Virus record (IMG/VR): IMGVR_UViG_3300045120_000303
Span: 1 to 64,000 of that record
Strand: one strand, 5' to 3'
DNA length: 64,000 nt
From: a virus
Shown here: one piece after another, positions 1 through 6,417 of the stretch
How the letters are laid out: every line of letters starts with the position of its first letter
Numbering within the stretch: the stretch's first letter is position 1
Notes under the pieces: model-generated
The model's input: only the letters and a program-made list of their open reading frames with translations
What the model was told of the DNA's origin: nothing
The model's database searches: none
Program-made: the position numbers and the translations under genes

Positions 1-305
1 GGAGCGGTGCACAGGCAGGGCCCACGGGCCCGACGTCGGTGGAGCGGCGCACAGGCAGGGCCCACGGGCCCGACGTCGGTGGAGCGGTGCACAGGCAGGG
101 CCCACGGGCCCGACGTCGGTGGAGCGGCGCACAGGCAGGGCCCACGGGCCCGACGTCGGTGGAGCGGTGCACAGGCAGGGCCCACGGGCCCGACGTCGGT
201 GGAGCGGCGCACAGGCAGGGCCCACGGGCCCGACGTCGGTGGAGCGGCGCACAGGCAGGGCCCACGGGCCCGACGTCGGTGGAGCGGTGCACAGGCAGGG
301 CCACG
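1..305. repeat. 40-bp tandem repeat array, cut by window start
   Basis: About 7.6 head-to-tail copies of a 40-bp unit start at positions 1, 41, 81, 121, 161, 201, 241 and 281; the last is truncated near 300. Units are identical except for base 7, which reads T,C,T,C,T,C,C,T, giving a partial 80-bp higher-order period. All frames stay open because 40 is not a multiple of 3, so long Arg/Gly/Pro-rich ORFs arise; I do not regard these as genes. The array probably continues beyond the left edge. It is followed by GGGCCGCATC-type short repeats at about 330-370. Confidence 0.95.
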
Positions 306-410
306 GGCCGCGGGATCGGTATGCGGGCCGCGGGCCCGCATTCGGGCCGCATCGGGCCGCATCGGGCCCGCCATGGTGCGGCAGACTGGCGGAATTCCGC
401 CATTTTTGGT

Positions 411-480
411 GTGATAGTCGCATTTCGGCCTGTTATAGTCGCATTTCGGCCTTATCGGCTGTTATAGTCGCAATTCGGCC
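411..480. repeat. Three 20-bp direct repeats
   Basis: Three near-identical copies lie at 411-430, 432-451 and 461-480, with core ATAGTCGCATTTCGGCC. Copy 1 has GTG instead of GTT at its start and copy 3 has one A/T change. No gene is nearby. They could be protein-binding iterons or remnants of a larger repeat. Confidence 0.85.
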
Positions 481-506
481 CTAAATGGTCGAATCGACCC
501 CCTCCC

Positions 507-625
507 CCCCTACATGCGGTTATCAGGAACCGACCCCCCTACATGCGGTTATCAGGAACAATCCCCTACGTGCGGCTATGCGGAGGAATTCGGCCGGCCA
601 GCCCCTACGTGCGGTTGTCACGAAC
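507..625 (+). repeat. Cluster of four dispersed ~24-bp repeats
   Basis: Copies lie at 507-530, 536-559, about 563-582 (diverged 3' end) and 602-625, all in the same orientation. The shared core is CTACATGCGGTTATCAGG, preceded by a C run and followed by AAC. The same element recurs in pairs at 2187-2238, 3242-3286 and 5079-5123, always between genes or directly before a start codon. It is not palindromic. Roles as iterons, an anti-repressor site or an mRNA element are all possible. Confidence 0.9.
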
Positions 626-695
626 AGACAAAATTCTGCGTCGCAATCTTGGCTCGAAGTGCGCCAAATATTTTTCACGACGCGATGACATCCAC

Positions 696-726
696 TTGCA
701 TTGCGGCGCAATCTGCGCCATATAAT
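696..726 (+). promoter_or_regulatory. Promoter P1 with embedded GGCGCA-N3-TGCGCC operator
   Basis: TTGCAT (-35, 696-701) and a consensus TATAAT (-10, 721-726) are separated by 19 bp. The spacer holds the palindrome GGCGCA-ATC-TGCGCC at 705-719. The start codon at 763 lies about 30 bp after the expected transcription start. The geometry is repeated exactly at 1471-1501 and 3296-3326, which argues for a repressor binding between the promoter hexamers. Confidence 0.75.
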
Positions 727-762
727 CAGTCACGCGCTGGGCAACGGGTTCGGCGCTTTTAG

Positions 763-1467
763 ATGGGACATTCCCTCGTGCAACACCTCGATACCAATAC
801 CGACCTCGCCGCGATGTTCGACATTGAGATGGCGGACGACGTCGCCGCTCCTACCAGCCCGCCCACAGCGTTCTGCGGCAAGTGCAAGGGCAAGGGCAAG
901 TTCTACTCCTACACGGGCCGCGCAGTCGGCAATTGCTTTGCGTGCAATGGCACGGGCCTCGACCGCATGGCGTGCATCGAGGTCAAGGAAGGCGATTGCA
1001 CGAAGTGCGGCGGCAGCGGCGAGTGGCGTCCTGGCCGGCCGTGCTTCGCCTGCAATAGCACTGGCAAGGTTGCGGGCTCACAAAACGTCGACATCTCAGT
1101 GGAGGCGATCGCCACCGCGTTCGCCGCGGCCACACAGCATGGCATTGCGGCGCCCAAGCTTCGCCTGGGGACGTTCCTGTTCTCCCTCGCGCCGAACACC
1201 GGGCGCAACGCCGGCGCCATCTACGTGAAGACGGCGGCGAGCCGCGAATATCTGGGCAAGGTGATCGGTGGCAAGTTCTCCCCGACGCTCGCCTGCGACG
1301 CGGTAACCAAGGCGGAGGTAGTGGCGGTTGCCGCGGACCCGGCCAATGCGGCCAAGGCCTACGGCCAGCGGACCAACAAATGCTCATGCTGCGGTCGGAC
1401 GCTCACCAATGGTGACTCGGTTGATCTAGGCATCGGCCCAATCTGCGCCGAAAAATTCGGATGGTAA
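763..1467 (+). CDS. Zinc-finger protein with DnaJ-like CxxC repeats and C-terminal DUF6011-like domain
   Basis: This 234-residue protein has paired cysteines at about 38/41, 58/61, 79/82 and 94/97 in CxxCxGxG-like settings, as in the DnaJ cysteine-rich domain, so one or two structural zincs are likely. The last ~28 residues, beginning CSCCGRTL and containing GIGPIC, match the DUF6011 pattern found in phage and accessory proteins. The middle (about 110-200) has no recognised domain. It is the first gene after promoter P1 and no strong Shine-Dalgarno precedes it. Function is unknown; nucleic-acid binding is an inference from the zinc ribbons. Confidence 0.8.
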   Translation: MGHSLVQHLDTNTDLAAMFDIEMADDVAAPTSPPTAFCGKCKGKGKFYSYTGRAVGNCFACNGTGLDRMACIEVKEGDCTKCGGSGEWRPGRPCFACNSTGKVAGSQNVDISVEAIATAFAAATQHGIAAPKLRLGTFLFSLAPNTGRNAGAIYVKTAASREYLGKVIGGKFSPTLACDAVTKAEVVAVAADPANAAKAYGQRTNKCSCCGRTLTNGDSVDLGIGPICAEKFGW

Positions 1468-1470
1468 CGC

Positions 1471-1501
1471 TTGACATGTGGCGCACTATGCGCCACATAC
1501 T
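1471..1501 (+). promoter_or_regulatory. Promoter P2 with embedded GGCGCA-N3-TGCGCC operator
   Basis: A perfect TTGACA (1471-1476) begins 3 bp after the stop codon of the preceding gene. N3 is followed by GGCGCA-CTA-TGCGCC (1480-1494), one A, and CATACT (1496-1501). The dyad extends to TGTGGCGCA-CTA-TGCGCCACA. Spacing is 19 bp, as in P1 and P3. It should drive the gene at 1557. Confidence 0.75.
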
Positions 1502-1508
1502 TCCCCAC

Positions 1509-1560
1509 GGCGCAGGCATGGGCCTCGCCTCAACACTTGAAGAGGGACTTTCCCCGATGA
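1509..1560 (+). repeat. Leader repeat, copy 1
   Basis: This ~52-bp segment ends in AGAGGGACTTTCCCCGATGA, which includes the ribosome site (GAGGGA) and the start codon of the gene at 1557. A nearly identical segment precedes the next gene at 1775-1827. The match starts at GGCGCAGGCAT and covers the whole leader, so the 5' region was duplicated with little divergence while the proteins downstream differ. Confidence 0.85.
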
Positions 1561-1787
1561 CGACCAAGCACGAAGCCATTTTGGAAGAGAACGCCAAGCT
1601 GCGGGCCGCGCTCGCCAACCTGCGCGACGCTATGCGGGCCCACGACGACAAGCTCAACGATGATGATCAACCCTGCGGCGCACAGAGCCCGACAGGCGAC
1701 GATTACAACGACCTATTCTGCCTCGTGCTGGACGCCCTGCGGGACGCCGGCATGTCGCTCACAGCCGGCAGTACGGCGCAGGCATAA
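1557..1787 (+). CDS. Small hypothetical protein with N-terminal coiled coil
   Basis: This 76-residue protein starts at the ATG after GAGGGA with 9-nt spacing; the longer upstream frame at 1461 would run through promoter P2 and is less likely. Residues ~5-35 form an Ala/Leu/Glu heptad-like helix. The C-terminal half is acidic (NDDDQ, GDDYND). The last codons (STAQA) fall in the second copy of the duplicated leader. No family recognised. Confidence 0.6.
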   Translation: MTTKHEAILEENAKLRAALANLRDAMRAHDDKLNDDDQPCGAQSPTGDDYNDLFCLVLDALRDAGMSLTAGSTAQA

Positions 1788-1827
1788 GCCTCGCCTCCAC
1801 AGCTCACAGAGGGACTTTCCCCGATGA
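1775..1827 (+). repeat. Leader repeat, copy 2
   Basis: Second copy of the leader at 1509-1560, differing at a handful of positions. It includes GAGGGACTTTCCCCG and the ATG at 1824. It overlaps the 3' end of the preceding gene and has no P2-like promoter of its own. Confidence 0.85.
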
Positions 1828-2186
1828 CCACTCCCACCACTCCCCGTTTTATCGTCATGACCAGCAGCGCCCAGGTCCGCGGCATTGCCGCCAAGTACGG
1901 CCGCTATTCAAATGTGGCTGTCGTCGAAACCGATGGCGTTGAGGTTCCCAAGATGATCAGCGAGCGTGCGCGCCACTTGGTTCGCATCGTGCGCCACTAC
2001 GGCGCCTGCAGCGTCGGCACCACCGATCGGTGCCAGTTCAACGTGGCGCTGGCGGAGGCGAATGCCCTCGCCGTCAAGCTGAACGCGGAGGCGGAGGCTC
2101 TCCGCGCCGCGCTGAAGGCGCCCGTAACTATTCCTGCCGATGATACAGCGCGCTACTGGCCTGGACCTGTGCCAGCGGAGGGCTGA
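1824..2186 (+). CDS. Hypothetical protein
   Basis: This 120-residue protein starts at the ATG served by the duplicated leader ribosome site. It is Thr/Ser-rich at the start, has a basic middle (SERARHLVRIVRH) and an Ala-rich helix at about 75-100. It has no cysteine cluster or membrane segment and matches no family I know. The ~24-bp repeat pair starts right after its stop codon. Confidence 0.6.
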   Translation: MTTPTTPRFIVMTSSAQVRGIAAKYGRYSNVAVVETDGVEVPKMISERARHLVRIVRHYGACSVGTTDRCQFNVALAEANALAVKLNAEAEALRAALKAPVTIPADDTARYWPGPVPAEG

Positions 2187-2238
2187 CCCCTCCACGCGCG
2201 GCTATCACCCATACCCCTACAAGCGGTTATCAAAGGAC
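2187..2238 (+). repeat. Dispersed ~24-bp repeat, pair 2
   Basis: Two diverged copies, 2187-2208 (CGCGGCTATCAC core) and 2214-2238 (CTACAAGCGGTTATCA core), lie between the stop at 2186 and the ATG at 2246. The second copy merges into AAAGGAC, which can act as the ribosome site for the next gene. Confidence 0.8.
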
Positions 2239-2245
2239 AAATGAG

Positions 2246-2596
2246 ATGAGCGACGACCTTTCGATCAAAATGCGAACCACCATGGACATGCAGAGCCGCA
2301 AGGCCTTCCGGTGGAATACGACCGTCTGCCACAGGAACGACGACGGCTCGCACACGTTCGTGCCAGCCCGTTGCACGTCGCAGAGCCTGACGCATCTGCA
2401 TCCCTCTCGCGTGCCGGCCAAGCTGTTGGCGGAGCTGAACCCCCTACGTGTGGTTAACGCGGCGCCCGACATGCTGGCGGCGCTGGTAGAGGCCGAGGGG
2501 TTCATCCTGGGCTTTGAGGACGACGAGCAGCAGGGGGAATCTGTCAACCCGATGCTGGCGCGCATCCGCGCAGCAATCACCAAGGCGATAGGATAA
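2246..2596 (+). CDS. Phage hypothetical protein with 'NAAPDML' helical C-terminus
   Basis: This 116-residue protein ends in a segment (VNAAPDMLAALVEAEGFI ... ARIRAAITKAI) typical of small early phage proteins of unknown function found in many proteobacterial phages. The N-terminal half is basic with two cysteines. A sequence resembling the ~24-bp dispersed repeat occurs inside the gene at 2441-2458. Start is supported by AAAGGAC upstream. Confidence 0.65.
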   Translation: MSDDLSIKMRTTMDMQSRKAFRWNTTVCHRNDDGSHTFVPARCTSQSLTHLHPSRVPAKLLAELNPLRVVNAAPDMLAALVEAEGFILGFEDDEQQGESVNPMLARIRAAITKAIG

Positions 2597-2600
2597 GGCG

Positions 2601-2903
2601 ATGGCACTGAGGTTCACGCCCAACGGTCGCGACGCTAGGCACGTCAGCGCCGAGGACATCAGTCGGGCGCGGGAGGCGGCGGAATACGTGTTCGACGCCC
2701 ACGCCACGACCTCCACAGCCGCCTGGACGGCGTACCGCCTGCAGTGGCTGGAACACGACGACGACGACCTGATGACCGGTCTGGCGCTCGTGTGGCTTGA
2801 GGCGCGAGGTGCGGCCGATATCGCACTGACGGCGGGCTGGGAGATGGAAGACCGCGCCGAGGCGTTCTGTGAAATGGACTGTGATGAGAGTGAAGGACTG
2901 TAA
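2601..2903 (+). CDS. Hypothetical acidic protein
   Basis: This 100-residue protein lies 4 bp after the previous stop and 2 bp before the next start, so it is in the same transcript. It contains a Trp-rich helix (~45-55), an acidic run (EHDDDD) and a C-terminus rich in Glu/Asp with two cysteines. No recognised family. Confidence 0.6.
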   Translation: MALRFTPNGRDARHVSAEDISRAREAAEYVFDAHATTSTAAWTAYRLQWLEHDDDDLMTGLALVWLEARGAADIALTAGWEMEDRAEAFCEMDCDESEGL

Positions 2904-2905
2904 CG

Positions 2906-3241
2906 ATGAGACTTTATAGCTGCAGTGGCTGGGCGTTCGACGATAGCGACACGGGCCAGCAGTTCTATCGCACCAAGGCGGAGGCGATGAAGGCGGCTCG
3001 CGAGGCGACGGCGCCGAGTGCCACGGTCGAGGGGTCCGACGCCGAGGTTAGGCTGCACATAGCCGGCCCGATCAGCGCCTCTCTGATCGTGGCGATGCTG
3101 AATCACACGGGCTGGTGCAGACACTCCGAGACGATTGCCCACGTCAGCAACGGACGCGTGAAGCACGAGGCCGAGGGCGACGACGTCGGGCGTAGCGAGG
3201 CGATTTGGCAGGCTCGCATGGCCGGCGACATGGAGGCCTGA
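2906..3241 (+). CDS. Hypothetical protein
   Basis: This 111-residue protein starts MRLYSCSGWAFDDSDTG, an opening that suggests a small alpha/beta fold, followed by an Ala/Lys-rich helix (~30-40). It has two His/Cys pairs but no clear metal motif. Its stop codon is abutted by repeat pair 3. Unknown function. Confidence 0.6.
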   Translation: MRLYSCSGWAFDDSDTGQQFYRTKAEAMKAAREATAPSATVEGSDAEVRLHIAGPISASLIVAMLNHTGWCRHSETIAHVSNGRVKHEAEGDDVGRSEAIWQARMAGDMEA

Positions 3242-3286
3242 CCCCCTCTACATGCGGTTATCAGGATTACATGCGGCTATCAGGAA
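3242..3286 (+). repeat. Dispersed ~24-bp repeat, pair 3
   Basis: Two adjoining copies lie at 3242-3266 and 3267-3286, both with the ACATGCGG-TATCAGGA core, directly after the stop codon at 3241 and just before promoter P3. Confidence 0.9.
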
Positions 3287-3295
3287 CAGAACCTC

Positions 3296-3326
3296 TTGCA
3301 ACCTGGCGCATAATGCGCCACATGCG
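3296..3326 (+). promoter_or_regulatory. Promoter P3 with embedded GGCGCA-N3-TGCGCC operator
   Basis: TTGCAA (3296-3301), N3, GGCGCA-TAA-TGCGCC (3305-3319), A, then CATGCG (3321-3326): the same register and 19-bp spacing as P1 and P2, with a poorer -10. It lies upstream of the HTH gene at 3351, so an autoregulatory loop is plausible. Confidence 0.65.
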
Positions 3327-3350
3327 CGAGGCAAGATTGGAGAGAGGGCT

Positions 3351-3572
3351 ATGACCCCAGAACGATTCCGGCAGTCTCTGACTGCGCTTGATCTCAGCCC
3401 CGTGGCGTTCGCGTCGTGGATCAACGCCAACGACCGCATGGTGCGGCGCTGGGCGTCGGGCAAGATGGTGATACCGGACGACATGTCGCAGTGGCTGGAG
3501 GGGCTCACGAAGTACCTTGAGCAGAACCCGCTGCCGCGGCTGCACAGCGCTCGGTGGGGGCGCACGCCATGA
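3351..3572 (+). CDS. Small helix-turn-helix protein (Cro-like), copy A
   Basis: This 73-residue protein has a HTH-like stretch at ~10-45 (SPVAFASWINANDRMVRRWASG), with the RxW(A/S)G ending typical of small phage XRE/Cro-like DNA-binding proteins. The ATG is preceded by GAGAGAGGG with good spacing. Its stop overlaps the start of a paralogue (3569). It sits directly behind promoter P3 and is a candidate for the protein that binds the GGCGCA-N3-TGCGCC operators; this link is inference. Confidence 0.7.
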   Translation: MTPERFRQSLTALDLSPVAFASWINANDRMVRRWASGKMVIPDDMSQWLEGLTKYLEQNPLPRLHSARWGRTP

Positions 3573-3769
3573 TGGAGCCGGCGCGGTTCCGGCAGTGCCT
3601 GGAGCAGATCGGATGGACGCTGCGAGGCGTGGCCGATCACCTGGGCCTGCCGCCCACTCGCATCCGGCGCTGGGCGGACGGAGACTACCCGGTGCCGGCC
3701 GAGGTCGGCCGCTGGCTCGACAGGCTGGCAGCGGCGCACGAGCGGTTCCCACCACCCGAGGTCGACTGA
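3569..3769 (+). CDS. Small helix-turn-helix protein (Cro-like), copy B
   Basis: This 66-residue protein resembles copy A: both start M(T/E)P(E/A)RFRQ, have an HTH at ~18-45 and a RRWA(S/D)G motif, and continue with a V/I-P-x-(E/D) turn and W-L helix. The start ATGATG at 3569/3572 overlaps the stop of copy A. Operator O1 lies 15 bp after its stop. The pair looks like a tandem duplication. Confidence 0.7.
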   Translation: MMEPARFRQCLEQIGWTLRGVADHLGLPPTRIRRWADGDYPVPAEVGRWLDRLAAAHERFPPPEVD

Positions 3770-3783
3770 AACAGTAGACAGCG

Positions 3784-3800
3784 CGTCACACTCTGTGACA
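3784..3800. promoter_or_regulatory. Operator O1, CGTCACA-N3-TGTGAC
   Basis: CGTCACACTCTGTGACA has a perfect 6-bp dyad (GTCACA/TGTGAC) around CTC. It matches O2 (15732-15748) and O3 (15868-15884) at the divergent control region 12 kb away. It lies in the leader of the gene at 3883. A weak TAGACA sits 3 bp upstream, compatible with a promoter overlapped by the operator. Confidence 0.7.
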
Positions 3801-3882
3801 TGTCTGACGGCGCGGCGGCGCTGTTGTCGCCGTGAAAACCCGGTGGGGTCTTGGGCTCCACCAACCTCTTGGAGGTTACAAC

Positions 3883-4986
3883 ATGAGCCTTACTGCAACG
3901 ATCCGTTTGGATCGAGCTGCCTGCATTCTGGCCGGCAGAAGCGACTTTGGCGATTTTGGCGTGCCACTTTACGACGCTGACTTGGCCACATTCTCCGAGC
4001 TAGAGCGGAAGCTCATCGCGGAGCGCACCGACGATAATGGCAAGGTCGACCTGACAAAGCTGTCATTGCGCCGGCCGGATAGCTCGTGGACGTCGACCGA
4101 CGTGCCATACCCATCCCTGACGGTTGTCGACACCGAAGGCGTGCGGGCCGTCGTGGCGGCTCTCGTGACTGCCACCGAGGCCCGCGCTCTGAAGGACGCA
4201 GCGGAGAAGGCCGCGCGCGTGACGGAGTGGGAGGAGAAGGAGCGGGAATGGCTCGCCAAGCCTGACGATGAACTGCTGGTCGCCGGTTCGGCTTACGGCC
4301 GGGGGCTGCGTTACTCGGGCCACTTCAGCGTCACCACCCCCGAATACGGCATCCTGCAGAGGGGGCAGGAATTTCGCCCTGACCACGGGTACTATCGCGG
4401 GATGGTCCCTTCAAAGGAGGTGCTGCAGCGGCTCGCGGACCTGCAGCGGCTCGCGGACCAGCGCAACGCCGAGAGCGAAGCGACCGACAAGGCCAATCGG
4501 GAGGATCAGGCGGCGCGGGAGCGTGCCAACGAGGCAGCGCAGGAGGCGGCGCTGGAGGGGGCGCTGCAGGCTGGTGGCACTGAGGGACAGCGCAAGCGGC
4601 ATGCCCGCGGTCTGCTGCCCAAGGAGGAGCTACTGACGCTCTACCGGGATCAGGTCTTCGCGCCGCTGGAATCGTTCGCCAGGTACCAGCGGATCACCAA
4701 GGCCGAAATCCGCGCAGCCGATGCCGACCACAGCGACCGGTACGTGGACGACGACGAGTACGAGTTCGGCACGAGCGATTCTGAAGAGGCAACGGACGAG
4801 GAACTGGCCACGCTGGAGGCTATCGAGCAGGTCGCGAAAGCCCGCCTGCCCGAGGGCACCACATGCGAGCTGAAGCTCCACTCTGGCGGCTTTGAGCGGT
4901 CGAAGGAGTGGGCGGTTCAGCGCAACTCGGTAATGGTCACCGTCCTGGCGCCGGTGAAGGTATCGCGCGAATACGCCTGCCCGTGA
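3883..4986 (+). CDS. Hypothetical coiled-coil protein
   Basis: This 367-residue protein has an ATG preceded by GGAGG at 3871-3875, clearly better than the longer frame at 3832. Residues ~180-240 form a charged Ala/Gln/Glu coiled coil. A strongly acidic stretch (DDDEYEFGTSDSEEATDEE) lies near 285-305, and the C-terminus looks beta-rich. No catalytic motif was recognised. It is the largest gene of the left module, under operator O1, and followed by three tandem hairpins. Confidence 0.7.
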   Translation: MSLTATIRLDRAACILAGRSDFGDFGVPLYDADLATFSELERKLIAERTDDNGKVDLTKLSLRRPDSSWTSTDVPYPSLTVVDTEGVRAVVAALVTATEARALKDAAEKAARVTEWEEKEREWLAKPDDELLVAGSAYGRGLRYSGHFSVTTPEYGILQRGQEFRPDHGYYRGMVPSKEVLQRLADLQRLADQRNAESEATDKANREDQAARERANEAAQEAALEGALQAGGTEGQRKRHARGLLPKEELLTLYRDQVFAPLESFARYQRITKAEIRAADADHSDRYVDDDEYEFGTSDSEEATDEELATLEAIEQVAKARLPEGTTCELKLHSGGFERSKEWAVQRNSVMVTVLAPVKVSREYACP

Positions 4987-4990
4987 GAAA

Positions 4991-5083
4991 CCGCGGATCG
5001 GTGTGAGCCTACACCGGTCTGCGGGCTGCACCCGTGTACCAGCGGGGGTGCAGCACAGGGGGGCGGTCTGTAAGATCGCCCCC
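4991..5083 (+). ncRNA. Candidate structured RNA: three tandem stem-loops
   Basis: Directly after the stop codon at 4986: hairpin 1 has a 14-bp stem (4991-5004 with 5011-5024, G-T wobbles allowed) and loop GAGCCT; hairpin 2 has a perfect 9-bp stem (GCTGCACCC 5025-5033 with 5046-5054); hairpin 3 has a 9-bp stem with one wobble (GGGGGCGGT 5059-5067 with 5075-5083). There is no U-tract after any of them, so a simple terminator is less likely. Hairpin 3 runs into repeat pair 4. Confidence 0.55.
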
Positions 5084-5123
5084 TACGTGCGGTTATGAGG
5101 AACCATCACATGCGGCTATCACG
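5079..5123 (+). repeat. Dispersed ~24-bp repeat, pair 4
   Basis: Copies at about 5079-5103 (CTACGTGCGGTTATGAGG core) and 5106-5123 (ACATGCGGCTATCACG core). The second ends at the base before the ATG of the gene at 5124, so it also forms that gene's translation start context. Confidence 0.85.
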
Positions 5124-5750
5124 ATGAGCGACTGGGCGCTGGCCGGCGACCGCATGACGTACACCGAGACGCCAGAGGGCAACCTGACAATCACGTTCGA
5201 CAACAAGGGCACGGGCCGCGTCTGCGGCTCGTGCCAGTTGTGCTGCAAGCTTCTGCCGATCCCAGTGCTAAACAAAGCCGCGAACCAGCGGTGCCAGCAC
5301 CAGCGCCACGGCAAGGGCTGCGGGATCTACGCCGAGCGCCCCTTCGCCTGCCGCACTTGGTCGTGCCGGTGGGTGTCAGACCGCACCGCGACCGAGGGCA
5401 TGCCGAGGCCTGACAGGTGTCACTACGTCATCGATATCATCCCCGACCACGTCGATCTGGAGGACAAAGAAACGGGCTACAAACGCCGTGTCGATGTGAT
5501 AACCGTGTGGGTGGATCCGGCCTTCCGCGACGCATACAAAGCACCCGAGCTACGTGCGTTTATGCTGAAGATGGCGCAGCAATATCGCCTCGCAACGATC
5601 GTGCGCTGGTCAAGCAGCGATGCCGTAACGATATTCCCGCCACCGCTCGACATGGATGGCCAATGGCACGAAATGCGCGGCAACATGGTGCAGCGCGACC
5701 ACGAGGACATGCTGGAGATGGCCAGCCGAACGACGGTGATAACGCAATGA
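5124..5750 (+). CDS. YkgJ-like cysteine-cluster protein
   Basis: This 208-residue protein has cysteines at about 34, 37, 40, 41, 57, 66, 76 and 81, in the order CGSCQLCC ... C ... CGIY ... RPFACRTWSC. That is the pattern of the YkgJ/zinc-or-iron-chelating family (UPF0153-like), whose members bind a metal or Fe-S cluster and are poorly characterised. The rest (~100-208) is an alpha/beta tail without known motifs. The ATG at 5124 is preferred over the in-frame 5034 start because the latter would translate the repeats. Its stop overlaps the next start by 4 bp. Confidence 0.75.
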   Translation: MSDWALAGDRMTYTETPEGNLTITFDNKGTGRVCGSCQLCCKLLPIPVLNKAANQRCQHQRHGKGCGIYAERPFACRTWSCRWVSDRTATEGMPRPDRCHYVIDIIPDHVDLEDKETGYKRRVDVITVWVDPAFRDAYKAPELRAFMLKMAQQYRLATIVRWSSSDAVTIFPPPLDMDGQWHEMRGNMVQRDHEDMLEMASRTTVITQ

Positions 5751-5932
5751 AACATAAGTTGATGCCCTGCGACGATTGCACGGTGGAGACAGGAATTCCA
5801 GTCATGGACGAGCCGGTGTGCCCGCGCTGCGGCAAGCCCAAGAAACCCGACACCGTAGGCCACAAGCACACTGGACATCTCTGCTACGTTTGCGGCCATT
5901 CGACTGATCGCGGAGACGTGGCTCCTGGGTGA
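5747..5932 (+). CDS. Small zinc-ribbon protein
   Basis: This 61-residue protein has three CxxC pairs (CDDC, CPRC, CYVC) and a lysine-rich middle, so it likely binds one or two zincs. The ATGA overlap with the previous stop indicates translational coupling. Unknown role. Confidence 0.65.
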   Translation: MKHKLMPCDDCTVETGIPVMDEPVCPRCGKPKKPDTVGHKHTGHLCYVCGHSTDRGDVAPG

Positions 5933-5941
5933 GCTAGCGCA

Positions 5942-6124
5942 ATGATCCTTCGCCGCGCCGCCGACCTGACGACGGATGACAACCTGCGTCTGGAGGGTGG
6001 CATGCTGTGGAACATCGCGGACCTCTCATGGAACGAGGGACGCGTCACGCTGCAACTGACCCGAATGGTGGGGGACAAGATGACGCTCATCCTGTGGCCG
6101 GATGACATGGTCCTGCTCGCCTAG
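5942..6124 (+). CDS. Small hypothetical protein
   Basis: This 60-residue protein starts 9 bp after the previous stop and is the last gene of the left rightward module. It is predicted mostly beta (alternating TLQLTRMVGDKMTLILW). It converges with the leftward operon, overlapping the end of that operon by 4 bp, with no terminator hairpin visible between them. Confidence 0.55.
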   Translation: MILRRAADLTTDDNLRLEGGMLWNIADLSWNEGRVTLQLTRMVGDKMTLILWPDDMVLLA

Positions 6125-6417
6125 CCCACCTCGACTCCGCCAACCTTTGCGATGATCCGGCGCGCGGCCTCGGCCCCCGTGCCGTAGGAGATCACGCACA
6201 CCGGCATCCCGGTTTCATCGACGCCCTCGACGTCAAACCAGGGCGCAAATGGGTCTGCAGCGCCCTTCACGTACATCTCCATCGGGGCGTTGCGGACGAG
6301 GCGGTAGGCCACCGGCGGCGGGATGGCACGCGATGGCACGCGTGGCGGTGGTGCGGGTGGTGCGGGTGGTGCGGGTGGTGCGGGTGCAAACAGCGAAAGC
6401 TGCGGCGCCTTAGCCAC
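6121..6417 (-). CDS. Hypothetical protein with Pro-Ala repeat
   Basis: This 98-residue protein starts at GTG (6417), which overlaps the TAA of the upstream gene. It has a PAPPAPPAPPAPPP linker at ~12-27, encoded by 9-bp GGTGCGGGT tandem repeats at 6348-6387, then a compact C-terminal domain (VAYRLVRNAP ... GTGAEAARRIIAKVGG). Frames starting further upstream overlap the neighbour and are not credible. Unknown function; last gene of its operon. Confidence 0.55.
   Translation of the reverse strand: MAKAPQLSLFAPAPPAPPAPPAPPPRVPSRAIPPPVAYRLVRNAPMEMYVKGAADPFAPWFDVEGVDETGMPVCVISYGTGAEAARRIIAKVGGVEVG

Noticed and set aside
1-305. CRISPR-like repeat array
   Set aside because: Units adjoin each other without variable spacers and no cas genes are present.
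7-484. Long Arg/Gly/Pro ORFs over the 40-bp array
   Set aside because: They exist because the repeat lacks stops in every frame; no ribosome site, and all frames encode the same kind of low-complexity peptide.
2441-2458. An eleventh copy of the dispersed ~24-bp repeat
   Set aside because: It lies within a conserved coding segment (NPLRVVNAAPDM); similarity may come from codon constraints.
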